From Persicaria tinctoria (taxonomy: Eukaryota > Streptophyta > Magnoliopsida > Caryophyllales > Polygonaceae): a DNA stretch of 64,000 bases. Below, one piece after another: positions 49,401-59,674 of the stretch; position 1 is the first letter of the stretch; the number at the start of each line of letters is the position of its first letter. The DNA is taken from contig JBANSL010000017.1 in NCBI GenBank assembly GCA_037127255.1, positions 70,928,857 to 70,992,856 of the forward strand, written 5' to 3'. The notes below the pieces were generated by a model. It did not search any database. It was not told the origin of the DNA and saw only the letters and a program-made list of their open reading frames with translations. The translations under genes were made by a program, and so were the position numbers.

Positions 49401-50737
49401 AGATTAAGCTCCTTCAGATTTCTAAGATTACTTAGATCATTAGGCAGTTCAATTTTATCACAACCCGAGATGTCAAGTGCCTCAAGACGTGGCAAGGATT
49501 TCACTGGTGGAAGTTTTATTAAACTAGTACATTCTCGTAGTATCAATCTATGAAGACGACTCTCAAAACCTGACGGAATATGGAGATCTACAGATTCAAA
49601 TTGAGTTCTTGAAAGATCAAGAACTTCAAATCTCAAAGCAAGAATTTTACCAATGTTTTTCACCTCCCTAGCACCGGAAAGATCAAGGAGCTGAAGGGAT
49701 TCTGCTGATTCGAAAGAACCCATCACTCTCAAATTTGAATCTCTTAGAAGTAGCTGAGTGAGTTCTTTATAAAATCCATCTGGTATGGAAGCCAAGGCAG
49801 TATACGAAAGATCAACCATATGGAGTGATGTAGTGGAGATGGAGGCTATCTTTTGCAAAGCAGTGCAGTGAGACAGATCAAGAACCTCAAGTCTAGAGCT
49901 GTTAATTTCCGGGAGGGAACCTAGTTTAGAACACCCTCTAAGAATGAGACAACGAAGAAGGAAAAACTGAGAAAAAAAGCCAGACGGTAAGCTTTCGATG
50001 AGAAGATCAGACAAATTGAGGTGCAGAAGGTGAGGTAGTCTGGAAATTGTATTTTCACGAATGGTGGTCAAGTAGCTTGAACCAGAGATTTCAAGAACGG
50101 TCAAGTTCCTCAAGATTTCAAAAGGGAAAGTACTCTGTGGCACAAACTCACAACCTCGAAGCAGCAATCCTGTGAGATTCTTAGCATTTCCAAGTAGAGG
50201 CTCCAATGAGTTGGGCACGGGATTGAAGTGGGAGACATACTCAACCTCCAGATAGGAGCGATGAGTGTGATTCCGAGAAACTGCAACTTTTTGCTGCTTT
50301 CGGATTCCATCAGCAAGCAAAATGTGACCAAGTTTCCCCAAATTGAGAAGATCAACAAACCCTAGATTTTCCTTGACGCACAATCCCCGATGTTTGCAAC
50401 GAATTGGCCTCTCCAGTGCCGATTCCGCAAATTGAATCGTACCATTCTCCCCATCCGAAACTTCTAGAACCCCCTCCTCATATATCAAATCGTACAAGAC
50501 ATCAAGCCCTTTCTGATAAGCTTCCTCAACAGGGCCGAGATATCCGGCCATCATCCAGTTCGCTATAAGCTGATTGAAATGGATGGTTTCGCAGCTTCTG
50601 AAGAAGCTTCTACAGTGTACATGACAGTTAGTCATGTTGACTTCAGTACTACCAAACGGTACAGCCCTTGCTTCATGATTATCCACTGAATCAGAACTAG
50701 CTGGTCCAGATTCACTTCCAAGCAGGTTGGGATTCAT
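46490..50737 (-). CDS. Double winged-helix/LRR resistance-like protein without NB-ARC
   Basis: A single exon of 1415 residues. The ATG at 50,737 follows an 84-bp leader intron (50,849-50,766, GT-AG). Order: a segment like the end of an NLR winged helix (IANWMMAGYLGPVEEAYQKG, about 50-110); LRR block 1 (about 185-625, many LEVLDLS repeats); a Ser/Thr-rich linker; a helical stretch (about 710-830); a Lys-rich patch (about 850); a second winged-helix-like segment (NCLLCFAVFPF, RMLFYWWFGEGFF, about 885-985); LRR block 2 (about 1060-1400). No P-loop, GLPL or MHD motif occurs. It looks like two NLR-type C-terminal halves joined end to end. Plant NLRs sense pathogens; without a nucleotide-binding switch this may be a helper, decoy or regulator. 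A related fragment is at 24.6 kb. The architecture is clear; the role is inferred. Confidence 0.88.
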   Translation of the reverse strand: MNPNLLGSESGPASSDSVDNHEARAVPFGSTEVNMTNCHVHCRSFFRSCETIHFNQLIANWMMAGYLGPVEEAYQKGLDVLYDLIYEEGVLEVSDGENGTIQFAESALERPIRCKHRGLCVKENLGFVDLLNLGKLGHILLADGIRKQQKVAVSRNHTHRSYLEVEYVSHFNPVPNSLEPLLGNAKNLTGLLLRGCEFVPQSTFPFEILRNLTVLEISGSSYLTTIRENTISRLPHLLHLNLSDLLIESLPSGFFSQFFLLRCLILRGCSKLGSLPEINSSRLEVLDLSHCTALQKIASISTTSLHMVDLSYTALASIPDGFYKELTQLLLRDSNLRVMGSFESAESLQLLDLSGAREVKNIGKILALRFEVLDLSRTQFESVDLHIPSGFESRLHRLILRECTSLIKLPPVKSLPRLEALDISGCDKIELPNDLSNLRNLKELNLSRTNVKNFWPFPHLTSLSKLLLRYLVLDSLETLTLPSNLEELDLKGLKISSSQELKSDFLEPLQKLQILNLSQTSVAKLPHISKLVSLRELILADCPHLEAVPDLQPLINLEVLDLSLANDYTVDFPTETEIEPQRDISFSAVSSLRKLVLTNRSGVQKLFPLTSISSLEFLDLRGTDVRSIPCHYMEQIKCLLLPVEISSCEVRSSKMGSLQEIITCNDNLQEGHPQGRASKPVEIHIVSTPGDKSSNFNQASSSNQPSALDRFKDEFTNLDSLISEMLSIKSSTVNGTTTVTRTTNEDVVVESTVAKTKSQTSRLEMLHFDLKHILKNIDRYKSSRNYKTCEELLQELMDATNHLTAADFLADSTSFMQLFRIVVKLKLLIPPPKEAEHREASDITKKKKESLWFKRSKNKQKVVDIASSSDEWPDLCRSYESLTDIQKNCLLCFAVFPFNEDNDNNTRASKSQAIKKRMLFYWWFGEGFFDPYFEKGVPPCVSQQVPTAEGEKKPKTIEEIGEHVSKVLTEKGFIEPIMEKGRATGNCHMRLLVHSFITIKAKEEAFFDFNQENGMLTPHFTLSRRACLLKPQDNCPSSCKLWADYTNFSENLQSFRNVCTLLNVNDCLVDIKLEWFSKMKCLSVLLLGSWCCDDAEHIEIENQAFLEELKNMKQLRVLSLQGLLTITKLPVSVCKLTNLIILDLRECSYLEELPTGIGSLTSLTHLDITNCRLLTKMPKGIRLLSKLEVLKGFVITNQGSDPQNRKLCILEDLLNLKKLRKLSIIVNRNIFPDHKELQVLKEMDNLRKLKILWERDFNITERAHSQPKPQGAITGETLRLSKLKKLKCWGHQSNQDDKNDTLSNEHLGNIVKLELWCFPCETAPHWLDPSELKKLEKLYIVGGSLKELRGGTDTDQNKWSVKTLRLKYLPNLHIRWRDLENMFPNLTYMEKYRCPKLVLFPCDEEGVWIHEGDKE

Positions 50738-50765
50738 TTCTGCAATGATGAATTCGCCAAAGAGC

Positions 50766-50849
50766 CTATGCAATCTTAAAATAGGGAGTAGCGAAAAATC
50801 TCAGATCTGAGATGCGGCGGTGGAATTCCAAAGAGTGAAGCAAGCATAC
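50766..50849 (-). other. 5' UTR intron of the LRR gene
   Basis: Donor GTATGC at 50,849 and acceptor TTGCATAG ending at 50,766. It removes a region that would otherwise add an in-frame TTG start, which supports the ATG at 50,737. Confidence 0.7.
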
Positions 50850-50850
50850 C

Positions 50851-51320
50851 TGAACTGACTACCGGCATCGGAGAAGATTCGGCGGAGGTTGACTGGCGGC
50901 GGCGTTCGAGATTAAAAACCAGATCTGGCGTGCGACTGTAGAGCAGAGAAATCTCGAAAGCTGATTTGTGTCTGAGAGAGAGATTTCGCGGGAATTAAAA
51001 AAAAAACGAATTCTGTACTACCCTACGTCTTAAAAAAAATATCCCTAAAAATTCTAAATATCATAGGTAAGTCACTAAGTCCAGTAGTAAACTGAGAGGA
51101 CACGAGTTTTAAACGGTCAGATTCATTACGGTGTACAACAAACGAGTGTTAAACGGTCACTCATTACGGTCTACAACAAACCACATGAACTAACCAATCT
51201 AGAAAAAATAGGAAAAAAAACCCTTAAAAATATTTATAAACCAAGTAGAAGTTCGGCTTTTATCAACAAAAAAAAAAAAAAAAAAAAAAAAGAGTAGAAG
51301 TTCGATTGAACGAGGATTAT
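50851..51320. other. LRR gene upstream region with poly-A tract
   Basis: Probable promoter and leader to about 51,000. ACGAGTGTTAAACGGTCA-type sequence is repeated at about 51,103 and 51,143. A run of about 24 A lies at 51,268-51,291. No gene. Confidence 0.45.
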
Positions 51321-51697
51321 GGCTGTTATATAAGTTGAGTAGCTCGAGCTCGGCTTGAAAAAAAGCTCGACTCGAGCTCGTTCACTTACCTAAATAAACC
51401 GAGCATGAACATGATTTTAAGCTCGGTTGAAAGCTCGGCTCGTTCGATTTAGGCTCGAATAGCTCGAATTTTATGAAATTTCTAAAATTTCCTTTAAGTT
51501 AACATGTTATAACGAAATAAAATTACTTAAGGTTCGAAAAAAACTCGGCTCAAGCTCGTTCATTTACTAAAACAAGTCAAGCTTGAACAAAAAAGAAAGC
51601 TGGTTTAAAATTTTGGCTCGGCCCGGCTCGAGCTCGTTTAACAAATGAACAAGCTTGAAAATATAAAGTGTGGCTCGTTCGGATCGAATAACACCCC
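51321..51697. repeat. GCTCGAG-rich TIR element, complete copy
   Basis: Begins GGCTGTTATATAAG and ends CGAATAACACCCC, so the ends are inverted. The interior has repeated GCTCGAGCTCG and AAGCTCGGCTCG boxes. Other copies: 15,970-20,247 (interrupted), 29,830-30,006 (partial), about 59,040-59,468 (reverse). Non-coding. Confidence 0.8.
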
Positions 51698-52419
51698 TAA
51701 CTAGGATGGAATACTCGATGAGAGAATGTTGATATTGAAAACATGATAAAGTCGACGTTCTACGTCTTAAAATGTTTTAGAGATTTATATTTTAATTTCT
51801 AGTTAATGTTTTTTAGTATAAAATTAGGTATTGAAAATAATTAAATCATTACCTTAGTTTATCTATCGACACCGACTTCTGGAGTCGACAACGACCAGCT
51901 GTGCTTAATACTCATGGTGTTGTGGTGTGCTTGAGTATGAGTGGTGTCGATACCGACTTTCCGAATCGATGACGATATGTCATGCATTTGACGATAAATT
52001 GACCGTGCCAATAATAGGAGTCATCCATTAATATCCTTTACACATTAAAAAAACAGGGTCTATACTCCATAGTAATTCTGGATTTCTTTTTTTCAGATTT
52101 TCTGTCTGATAGCTCTAGGGTTTTACCTGATCCGCGAGGTAACCAAAGTTTTTAGATAATACGCGTGGTAACCCTGAGATTTTAAAATTGTCCACGTTTT
52201 AACCATTTGTCAATTTGAGGGAATGGGGTAAAGTTTGGGCAAGATATTGTAAATAAGGAAGGATTTGAAATTAAAACAAAAAAAAATTTGGTTCATACTG
52301 GACTGGTTGTGAGTTATGCCCAAAAAAAAAGAATAAAAAAGTGTGGGGCACCTGGAGTGGTCGCTGACCCTGGTCAATTTCCATTTCCATTGAAATCCAG
52401 TTGAATCCATATACTCGGC
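51698..52419. other. Spacer, no gene seen
   Basis: AT-rich. TCGACACCGACTTCTGGAGTCG and GTCGATACCGACTTTCCGA (51,870 and 51,950) are similar short boxes of unknown meaning. Confidence 0.35.
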
Positions 52420-55400
52420 TCGGTGGGGGAGGGAGAAGCAGGTGCTCTCTTCAGTCTTCAGGTTTCACATCATCTCCACCGCCTTTCTCGGCTGCCTGTT
52501 GATCCATTCCCTTCTTCGTCACTCGATGTTGTCGCCACGGCCACCGCCAGTCCACCACTCACGTTGGTAATTGATCACCTCCGCCGCAGATTTCGCCGCC
52601 ATAGCCGCTAGCTCGCCCGCTTTCTTTATCGTCAGTGAACACGGAGTAGTAATTCGATCGGCCTGCGAAAGTGTAGTGTACTAGAGTAGTAGAGTACTCT
52701 TCAGCTCTTTTGGCACTCTCGGCCACCTCTTTCGCCGCTCCATTGCTTCCGCCAACTTGTCGATTCACTACGGTAAATTCGGATTTCTACTTCTTCTTCA
52801 CAACTGTCTATCTCACTTCATTACCTTACAAATTGCAAATCTCATGATTTCTCCCAGATTTCCTAATTTTTCCGAATTGTACCTTCCCTAAATTTTCATG
52901 ACGTTTTTCGGCTGAAATTGGAATTGGTGATGACTGTCGATCATGCACTTAATTGCACTTGAAAACTGCAATATGTACAGATTTATTGTCCAGTAGACAC
53001 TGAAATTTGATCTTTCTCAGCAAAGCGGAGATAGTTAGGGATGCTTGTAAGTTGTGGGTAGTAGTACTACTAAGCAAAAGCATATAGGTTTTGGGGCCTA
53101 ACATTGAGAGTTGGGATCGCAAGTGAAACAATTTTATGATCTCTTGAGAAAACTAATTCTTGAATGTGAAATGATCATCTACTATTTTCCGTTGATTTTT
53201 AGATAAACTTACCTTGCATACATTGACCAGACAAGTTATATTCTTCTTGGAAAGGGTTCACAATGGTGATTTGTTAAAATTGACAATTGCTTGAAAAGTT
53301 CACGTCTGTATGACATTGTTCAATTCCAACCAAGTGACATTGTTCATATGTTTGTGGTGTTGTTTTGTTCTCTGTGGCCACCATTTTTTCGCAGCTTGGT
53401 AGTTTATTCAGTTGATGGTTTCTTGCTATTACGCAACAAGGCTCCTCTACTATATGCTAAAAGATCATACTCTGCACTTTTTAAGATGTTCATTTGGGCT
53501 CCTAAGAAGCAATCAGAATCATATGTCTGATGGAACTTCTAAGTTGTACAGCAAGAGGGTCCTAATGCATTTTCCTATATATGAAACACACTAGTGCATT
53601 ATGTTTACATGAAGAAGCAGGATACATCAGTGGCTTATGGGATTATATTGCTCATTCTAATTGCCATTGACAAACTTCCCTGAATTCGTTAGGATTGGCA
53701 TTTGCGCCTAGCTATGTGAAGACTAGACATGTTCATATTCTGGTCTGAAAAACTGATCGGTATCAATTGCCAAGCCACAAAAGAAAAAACATAAATTCGC
53801 TTTCATGAAAGAGGGTTTATTTATCCAGGGTATCATCTTCTTCTTCTTCTTCTTTTTTCTATCAAATCCTTCCTTCTCCTAATATAGCAAGTAGTATTTA
53901 CTATACTGTGCTGTTTGAACAAGATAGGTATTTAGTCTCATGAACATATATCCAAGAGAGCTAAAGCTGAACTATTTAGCATGTCTTGCCTGTATTTATG
54001 TAAAATCTCAACTCAAAATTTTATTCTTCTTGCAGGCTCACTCCCATTGCAGCGGAGGAAGATGTAAGGAGGTCATAGCTATGTTCCCACATCATTAAAC
54101 TGGGTAGAGTATGTTTTATAATCATCTTTTGTCTTGGTATACTTTTGTTGATCTTGTGTAAAGCATTAGCAACTCTATATCATGATTATAATAGCAAAAT
54201 TCGGGCCAGTAAAACTATTCTTGTAAATTTCATCGAATTAGTTATACAGTTATACTATAGTTAATCATACATCAATGTTTTAACATCTGTTTATACCATC
54301 ATTTGTCTTGATTATACATCAAGGTATTCTTGTTAGCTGAAATTTCAGGTCCAATTTTCTATAGATGAGAACTAGCCTAGTTTTTTTTTTTTTTTTTTTG
54401 CCCCTTCTCTAGTCAACATTTTCTTGACTTGAGTCAGGATGAAACCCTTAAAAAAGGGTGGACTTTCCACCCCAGTTCTTTGAACAACCGTGGTAAAAGA
54501 AAGCAGAATTCAGGCCGGTTCTGTGGTAAATGTTATTTTTTGCCCCAGAAGCATGTGCCCTGTACCCCAGTTCAAACCAAACTAAAAAAAACTTATAGAA
54601 TCACGGTAAAATGGCAGTCTGTACCAGTGTATGCTTTTTCCTATGTAAGACCTGCTTCCATTGCTCTTGAAAATCCACTTCATGTGAAATATGGAGTATG
54701 GACACAATATATCATTGTTCTTCCGTTTGTAAATTTGTATATCATTTTTATTTTTATTTGGCATCTTAAGACTAGTTCAAGCTCTGTCATTTTGCAATTT
54801 GTTTTCCTGCATGTCTTTTCCATAGTATATAATATATTATCATTGATGTAAAAGTCTTTCATGTCCAAACAATGAGATATGTTAGAAGTTTGGTTAAGAG
54901 TGACCTTGATGTTTCACAACCCTGTATGCATGGTATAATAATCTTCTTTCTCATGTTCAGCCTCTAACTTGTCATTTGAGTTGAATGGACTTTTTACATT
55001 ACTGTAGCAGGTCACATAGAACCTTGTGCAGTTTTTGGGCATTTTGTGTCAAGACAAGCCTTTCAGTGATATTTATCTGGAACAAACTAATCTATCAGTC
55101 AGAAGGACGAGAAAAGGAAAGGAAATTTCTTGAAGTGAATGTAATGGTTGGGGGGAAGACATCTCATGCAAATCTCATGATACTAGTCACAACCTAGGAG
55201 TGTGATACAAACTTAATTACTTTTTTTTTTTGGTAGTGGCAAACTTTTACTTATCATCCCAGTGTAATCCCGTTTAAAGCGAGATGTACGCACTCTTACC
55301 CCAAGAAAATTGAGTGTGATACAAAGTTATATTATTTAATTTTATTAGTTTTAGTTATTACAGTATCTTATTTTCCTGCATTTTCTAGTTAGTTTCCATA

Positions 55401-55719
55401 TCCCGACTTCCTACTTTAAAGGCTTTTTTTTTTATCATTATTAATCCGCTGTCTCCATGTAATTCTCAGAGGCGAGATTGAATTGAATACAAATTCTGAG
55501 TTTTCCTCAGTTGGCTTATTGCGAAATTCTTACTTTCAGATTACTACAATTTATTTTCATTGTTGGATTCCTAACAGTGCCTGTGAAAAAAGTACATAAA
55601 TTTGTGGACCAAATTGGTGCTAACTGCTTTGAGCAACCTTTATATCCTCCGCTTTCTCCTGTTATTTTGCAGGTATCTAAACTTGTGGCTGATTTACAAT
55701 ATACCTGCTCACTACAAAC
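52420..55719 (+). promoter_or_regulatory. Promoter and spliced leader of MCTP gene 4
   Basis: The CT-rich stretch at 52,440-52,780 corresponds, inverted, to leader regions of MCTP genes 1 and 2. The acceptor TTATTTTGCAG at 55,672 opens a leader exon that runs to the ATG. The same CAG-GTATCTAAA sequence precedes the other MCTP starts. A possible middle leader exon lies at about 54,037-54,110. The intervening 3 kb has T-runs and no coding gene. Confidence 0.55.
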
Positions 55720-58700
55720 ATGACTGTGATGAATAACCTGAAGCTTGTTGTCGATGTTGTAAGTGCTTACAACCTTAAGGCCAAGGACGGAAAAGAGTCA
55801 TGCAGTGCATATGTAGAGCTCTACTTTGATGGTCAGAGATACCGAACTACTGTCAAGGATAAGGATCTCTGTCCTGTCTGGGGCGAAAGCTTCTTTTTCA
55901 GCATTTCTGATCCCTTAATCCTGCAGCATCTTAATCTGGAAGCATGTGTTTACAGTACCATCAGAGGTGGGAACGGCAGATCATTGCTTGGGAAGGTATC
56001 TATAAGTGGAACTTCATTTGCTCCCCAATCTGATGCTGTTCTCTTGCAATACCCGTTGAAAAAGGGTAGAATATTCTCATCAGTTAGAGGAGAGCTTCGT
56101 CTCATGGTTTATGTTGCTGATGACTGTTCCGTCAATTCCTCTCCTCTATTTCCTTCGGCGGATAATTCACCAATCTTGATGCATGCAGAGGTGCACCCAG
56201 CCGCAACTCAAGTCTCTCAGATAAAATCTGAAGAGATGAGAGCTGAGGCAATGAAAGCTGAGACACCACCTCCCAAGATTGGCGGGATGCATTCCACATC
56301 TGTTGCACAACCTGTTGACATTGCTCTTAAAGAGACATGCCCATTTTCGCCTCGGTGGTGCACCCAGCCGTCAATTCCTCCCAAGGCTTATGTTGCTGAT
56401 GACCCTTCCGTCAATTCCTCTCCTCTGTTTCCTTCGGTGGATAATTCAGCAAACTTGATGCATGCAGAGGTGCACCCAGCCACTACTCAGGTCTCTCAGA
56501 TAAAATCTGAAGAGACGAGAGCTGAGGCAATGAAAGCTGAGACTGAGACATCACCTGCCGAGATTTTTAGGATGTATTTTGTACAACCTGTTGACATTGC
56601 TCTTGAAGAGACAGGCTACCTTAGAGGTGGTACGGTTGCTGGATGTCATATTCCTCCTCCAGATAAGAGGGCTAGCACTAATGATTCTGTTGAGATGGAC
56701 TTCTTCTCGTATGTCAGGATAGTGAAAGCCCGTGATCTTCCTATAGTGGATATTTCTGGGGGCCTTGATCTCTTTGTTGAAGTGAAGGTTGGCAGCTACA
56801 AGGGAGTGACAAAGCATATCGATAGGGACCAAGATCCCGAATGGCAGGTTGTATTTGCTTTCTCAAAGGGCTTCGCATCTCTGCTATCTGTAGCGGTCAG
56901 GTACAAGCATCTCGATAAAGATGATTCGGTTGGCATTGTCAGATTTGACCTGAATGAAGTCCCAAGGAGAGTTCCTCGTGATAGTCCATTGTCGCCTCGG
57001 TGGTACGGCCTAGAAGACAATACGGGGAAGAGGGTTGAAGGAGAGCTGATGCTTGCAGTGTGGACTGGTACACAAGCTGATGAGGTGTACCATAGTGCTT
57101 GGCGTGTTGATGCTGCCATGCCAGCTATAGACTTATCTGATGCAGCTTGTACACAGCTTTGCCCAAAGGTTTACGATTTACCAAAATTATGGTATATTCA
57201 TGTGACTGTCATCGAGGCACAAGATCTGGAACCAACTGATAGGACCTGTTTCCCTGAAGTATACATCAAGGGACAGGTGGGAGACCAGGTGGTGAGAACT
57301 AGGACTCTTCAGAGTCGAACCCTCAATCCCCGTTGGAACGAGGATCTATTCTTTGTTGTTGCTGAGCCGTTTGAGGATGATCTAGTTCTTACAGTTATGA
57401 ATAATGTGTCTCCTGGTAAAGATGAGATTCTCGGACGTCTGATCATCCCACCTAGCTTAGTTGGTAAACGTTTGGATCATAGACCCATTCACTCTCGTTG
57501 GTACAAACTTGAAAAGCCTATTGCTACAGACGCAGACCAGCTTAATAACCAGAAATTCTCTAGCAGACTTCATTTGCGAGTGTGTCTTGATGGAGGCTAC
57601 CACGTCCTAGATGAATCAACACGTTACAGTAGTGATCTCCGCCCCACTGCCAAACAACTTTGGAAGGCCCCCATTGGTGTACTGGAAATTGGTATACTCG
57701 AAGCTGAACAGCTCCATCCAATGAAAACCCGAGATGGAAGAGAAACTTCAGATACATATTGTATTGCAAAGTACGGTAAAAAATGGGTTCGAACTAGGAC
57801 CATTGTTGATAGCCTCTTCCCCCAGTACAAAGAGCAGTATACCTGGGATGTCTTTGATAGGGCTACCGTTCTCACTGTGGGTGTTTTTGACAACGGTCAA
57901 TTCGGCGCAAAAGAATCAAATGGTATAACTCCGCACTTTAAAACTTATATTTTGGTTGATGCTTTTTTACTACTCATTACCTGATTTTCTCAAGAGTACC
58001 TTGACTCCTTTCACAGGTAACAAGGACCCCAGGATTGGAAAAGTTGAGATCCGATTATCCGCCCTTGAGATAAATCGAATCCACAACCACGTCTATCCTC
58101 TTCTGGACCTCCGACCCACTGGAGTCAAGACGATGGGTCGGCTCCATCTGACCGTAAGATTTTCATGTATCTCATTCGCGAAAATGCTATCCCAATACAC
58201 GTTACCCCTCCTCCCCAAGATGCATTATGTTGGACCCATCAGTTCACAGCAGCAGGAAACGTTGCGTAACCATGCTGTCACCATTGTGGCAATGCAGTTA
58301 GGAAGGGCGGAACCCGCCCTTCACAAGGAGGTAGTGGAGTACATGTGCGAGGCGCGCTCACACCTCTGGAGCATGCGGAGGAGCAAGGCCAACTTCTCCC
58401 GCCTTGAGTTTGTCTTTTCAGGGCTCCTTGCAAGGTGGAGGTGGTTCGGAGACGTGTGCTGGTGGAAGATGCCCATTACGACAATCCTCGTTCATATCGT
58501 GTTTCTCGTGCTCGTCTGCTTCCCTGCATTGATCCTGCCAATGCTCTTCCTATACATGTTCTTGATCGTTGTGCGGAACTACCGTTACAGGCCTAGGCAC
58601 CCTCCCCATAAGGGCATAGCTATCTCACACGCTGAAAAGTGTTCACTAGACGAGCTGGACGAGGAGTTCGACACATTCCCCACGAGCCGGGGTCAGGAGC

Positions 58701-59005
58701 TAGTGAGGATGAGGTATGACCGCCTCCGGAATGAGTCAGGTAGGCTTCAGAATGTGGCTGGAGACATTGCTACGCAAGGGGAGCGGTTCCTCGCGCTACT
58801 GACCTGGCAAGACCGCTGCGCCACGGTAATCTTTGCCATTTTCTGCCTCATGGCAGCCTTTGTGTTGTACTTGACGCCATTCAAGGTAGTGGTTGCTATG
58901 TCCGGGTTATATACTATGAGGCATCCTCGGTATAGGTCCCGACTGCCTGCGCTGCCCATCAACTTCCTCAGTCGCCTTCCTGACAGGCAAGATGCTATGC
59001 TCTAA
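55720..59005 (+). CDS. MCTP: MCTP protein, intact (gene 4), with duplicated linker
   Basis: Exons 55,720-57,922 and 58,017-59,005, intron 94 bp GT-AG, 1063 residues. ATG is in MTVMNNLKLVVDVV. C2 domains at about residues 5-125, 325-445, 485-610 and 640-750. The PRT_C membrane region follows, with hydrophobic pairs around 885-920 and 1000-1035 (VIFAIFCLMAAFVLYLTPF). The conserved DELDEEFDTFPTSR motif is present. The protein is about 60 residues longer than gene 2 because the first linker contains a tandem copy of a segment beginning YVADD and ending near VDIAL (56,110-56,340 and 56,399-56,628). Likely an ER-anchored tether or trafficking protein at plasmodesmata; the partner is not known. On the opposite strand orientation from its paralogues. 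Confidence 0.93.
56110..56628 (+). repeat. Tandem duplication in the MCTP linker
   Basis: Two in-frame copies offset by 289 bp. Shared text includes SVNSSPLFPS, AEVHPA and TQVSQIKSEE. The piece between them reads SPRWCTQPSIPPK. Confidence 0.9.
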
Positions 59006-59674
59006 GAGCTTGTAGAAGGTACATTCTTAGATCTAAAGGCTCGTTTGGTATGGGTATATCGACATAAAACATGGGTATATTCTTAGGTTACCATTTGTTT
59101 AGAAACGAGCTGAGCTTGTTTAGAAACGAGCCGAGCCTAAAATATGGGTACGTTCTTAGGTTACCATTTATTTAGAAATGAGCTGAGCCTAAATTTAGAC
59201 CCGAGCTTAAAAATGTGCTCATACTCAACTTGTTTAGGAATTGAACGAGCCTGAGCCGAGCTTTTTTTTTAGCATTAAGCAACCTTATTTGCTCAAAATA
59301 TAGTAATTTAAAGGAAATTTTACAAAATTCGAGCTTAAATCGAGCTAGCGAAGCTTTGAACCGAGCTTTTCAATGTGCTTATACTTAGCTTGTTTAAAGA
59401 ATGAATGAGTTCGAACCGAGTTTTTATCGAGAGCCCGAGCTCGAGCTACTCGGCTCGTATAACAACCCTATTAATTGGCTCTAGCATCCAAACATCATGA
59501 AATTGAAGGATTTGCATTAGCCTCCATAAGCAAGATCAACCCATGTGAAGTATATATAGGGGGTTAGCTAGTGGGAAATTGGAATCATCTAAAGTAAGAC
59601 TAAGAATACACATTCAATTGTGACCTTATTTCCATCAAATTGAAAAATACTTTGTGAAACTTTGAAGGAATTGA
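59006..59674. repeat. Spacer with reversed GCTCGAG-rich element
   Basis: A reverse copy of the 51,321 element ends at about 59,468 (CTCGGCTCGTATAACAACCC). A 63-bp piece with TTAGGTTACCATTT and TTAGAAA is repeated in tandem at 59,091 and 59,154. The region beyond is the annexin 3' UTR. Confidence 0.6.

Noticed and set aside
50738..50773. Upstream extension of the LRR protein by 12 residues (MHRLFGEF...)
   Set aside because: It needs a TTG start and crosses the acceptor of the leader intron.
54429..54851. 140-codon frame in the MCTP leader
   Set aside because: Lies in the probable leader intron; Ser/Phe/Ile-rich without motif.
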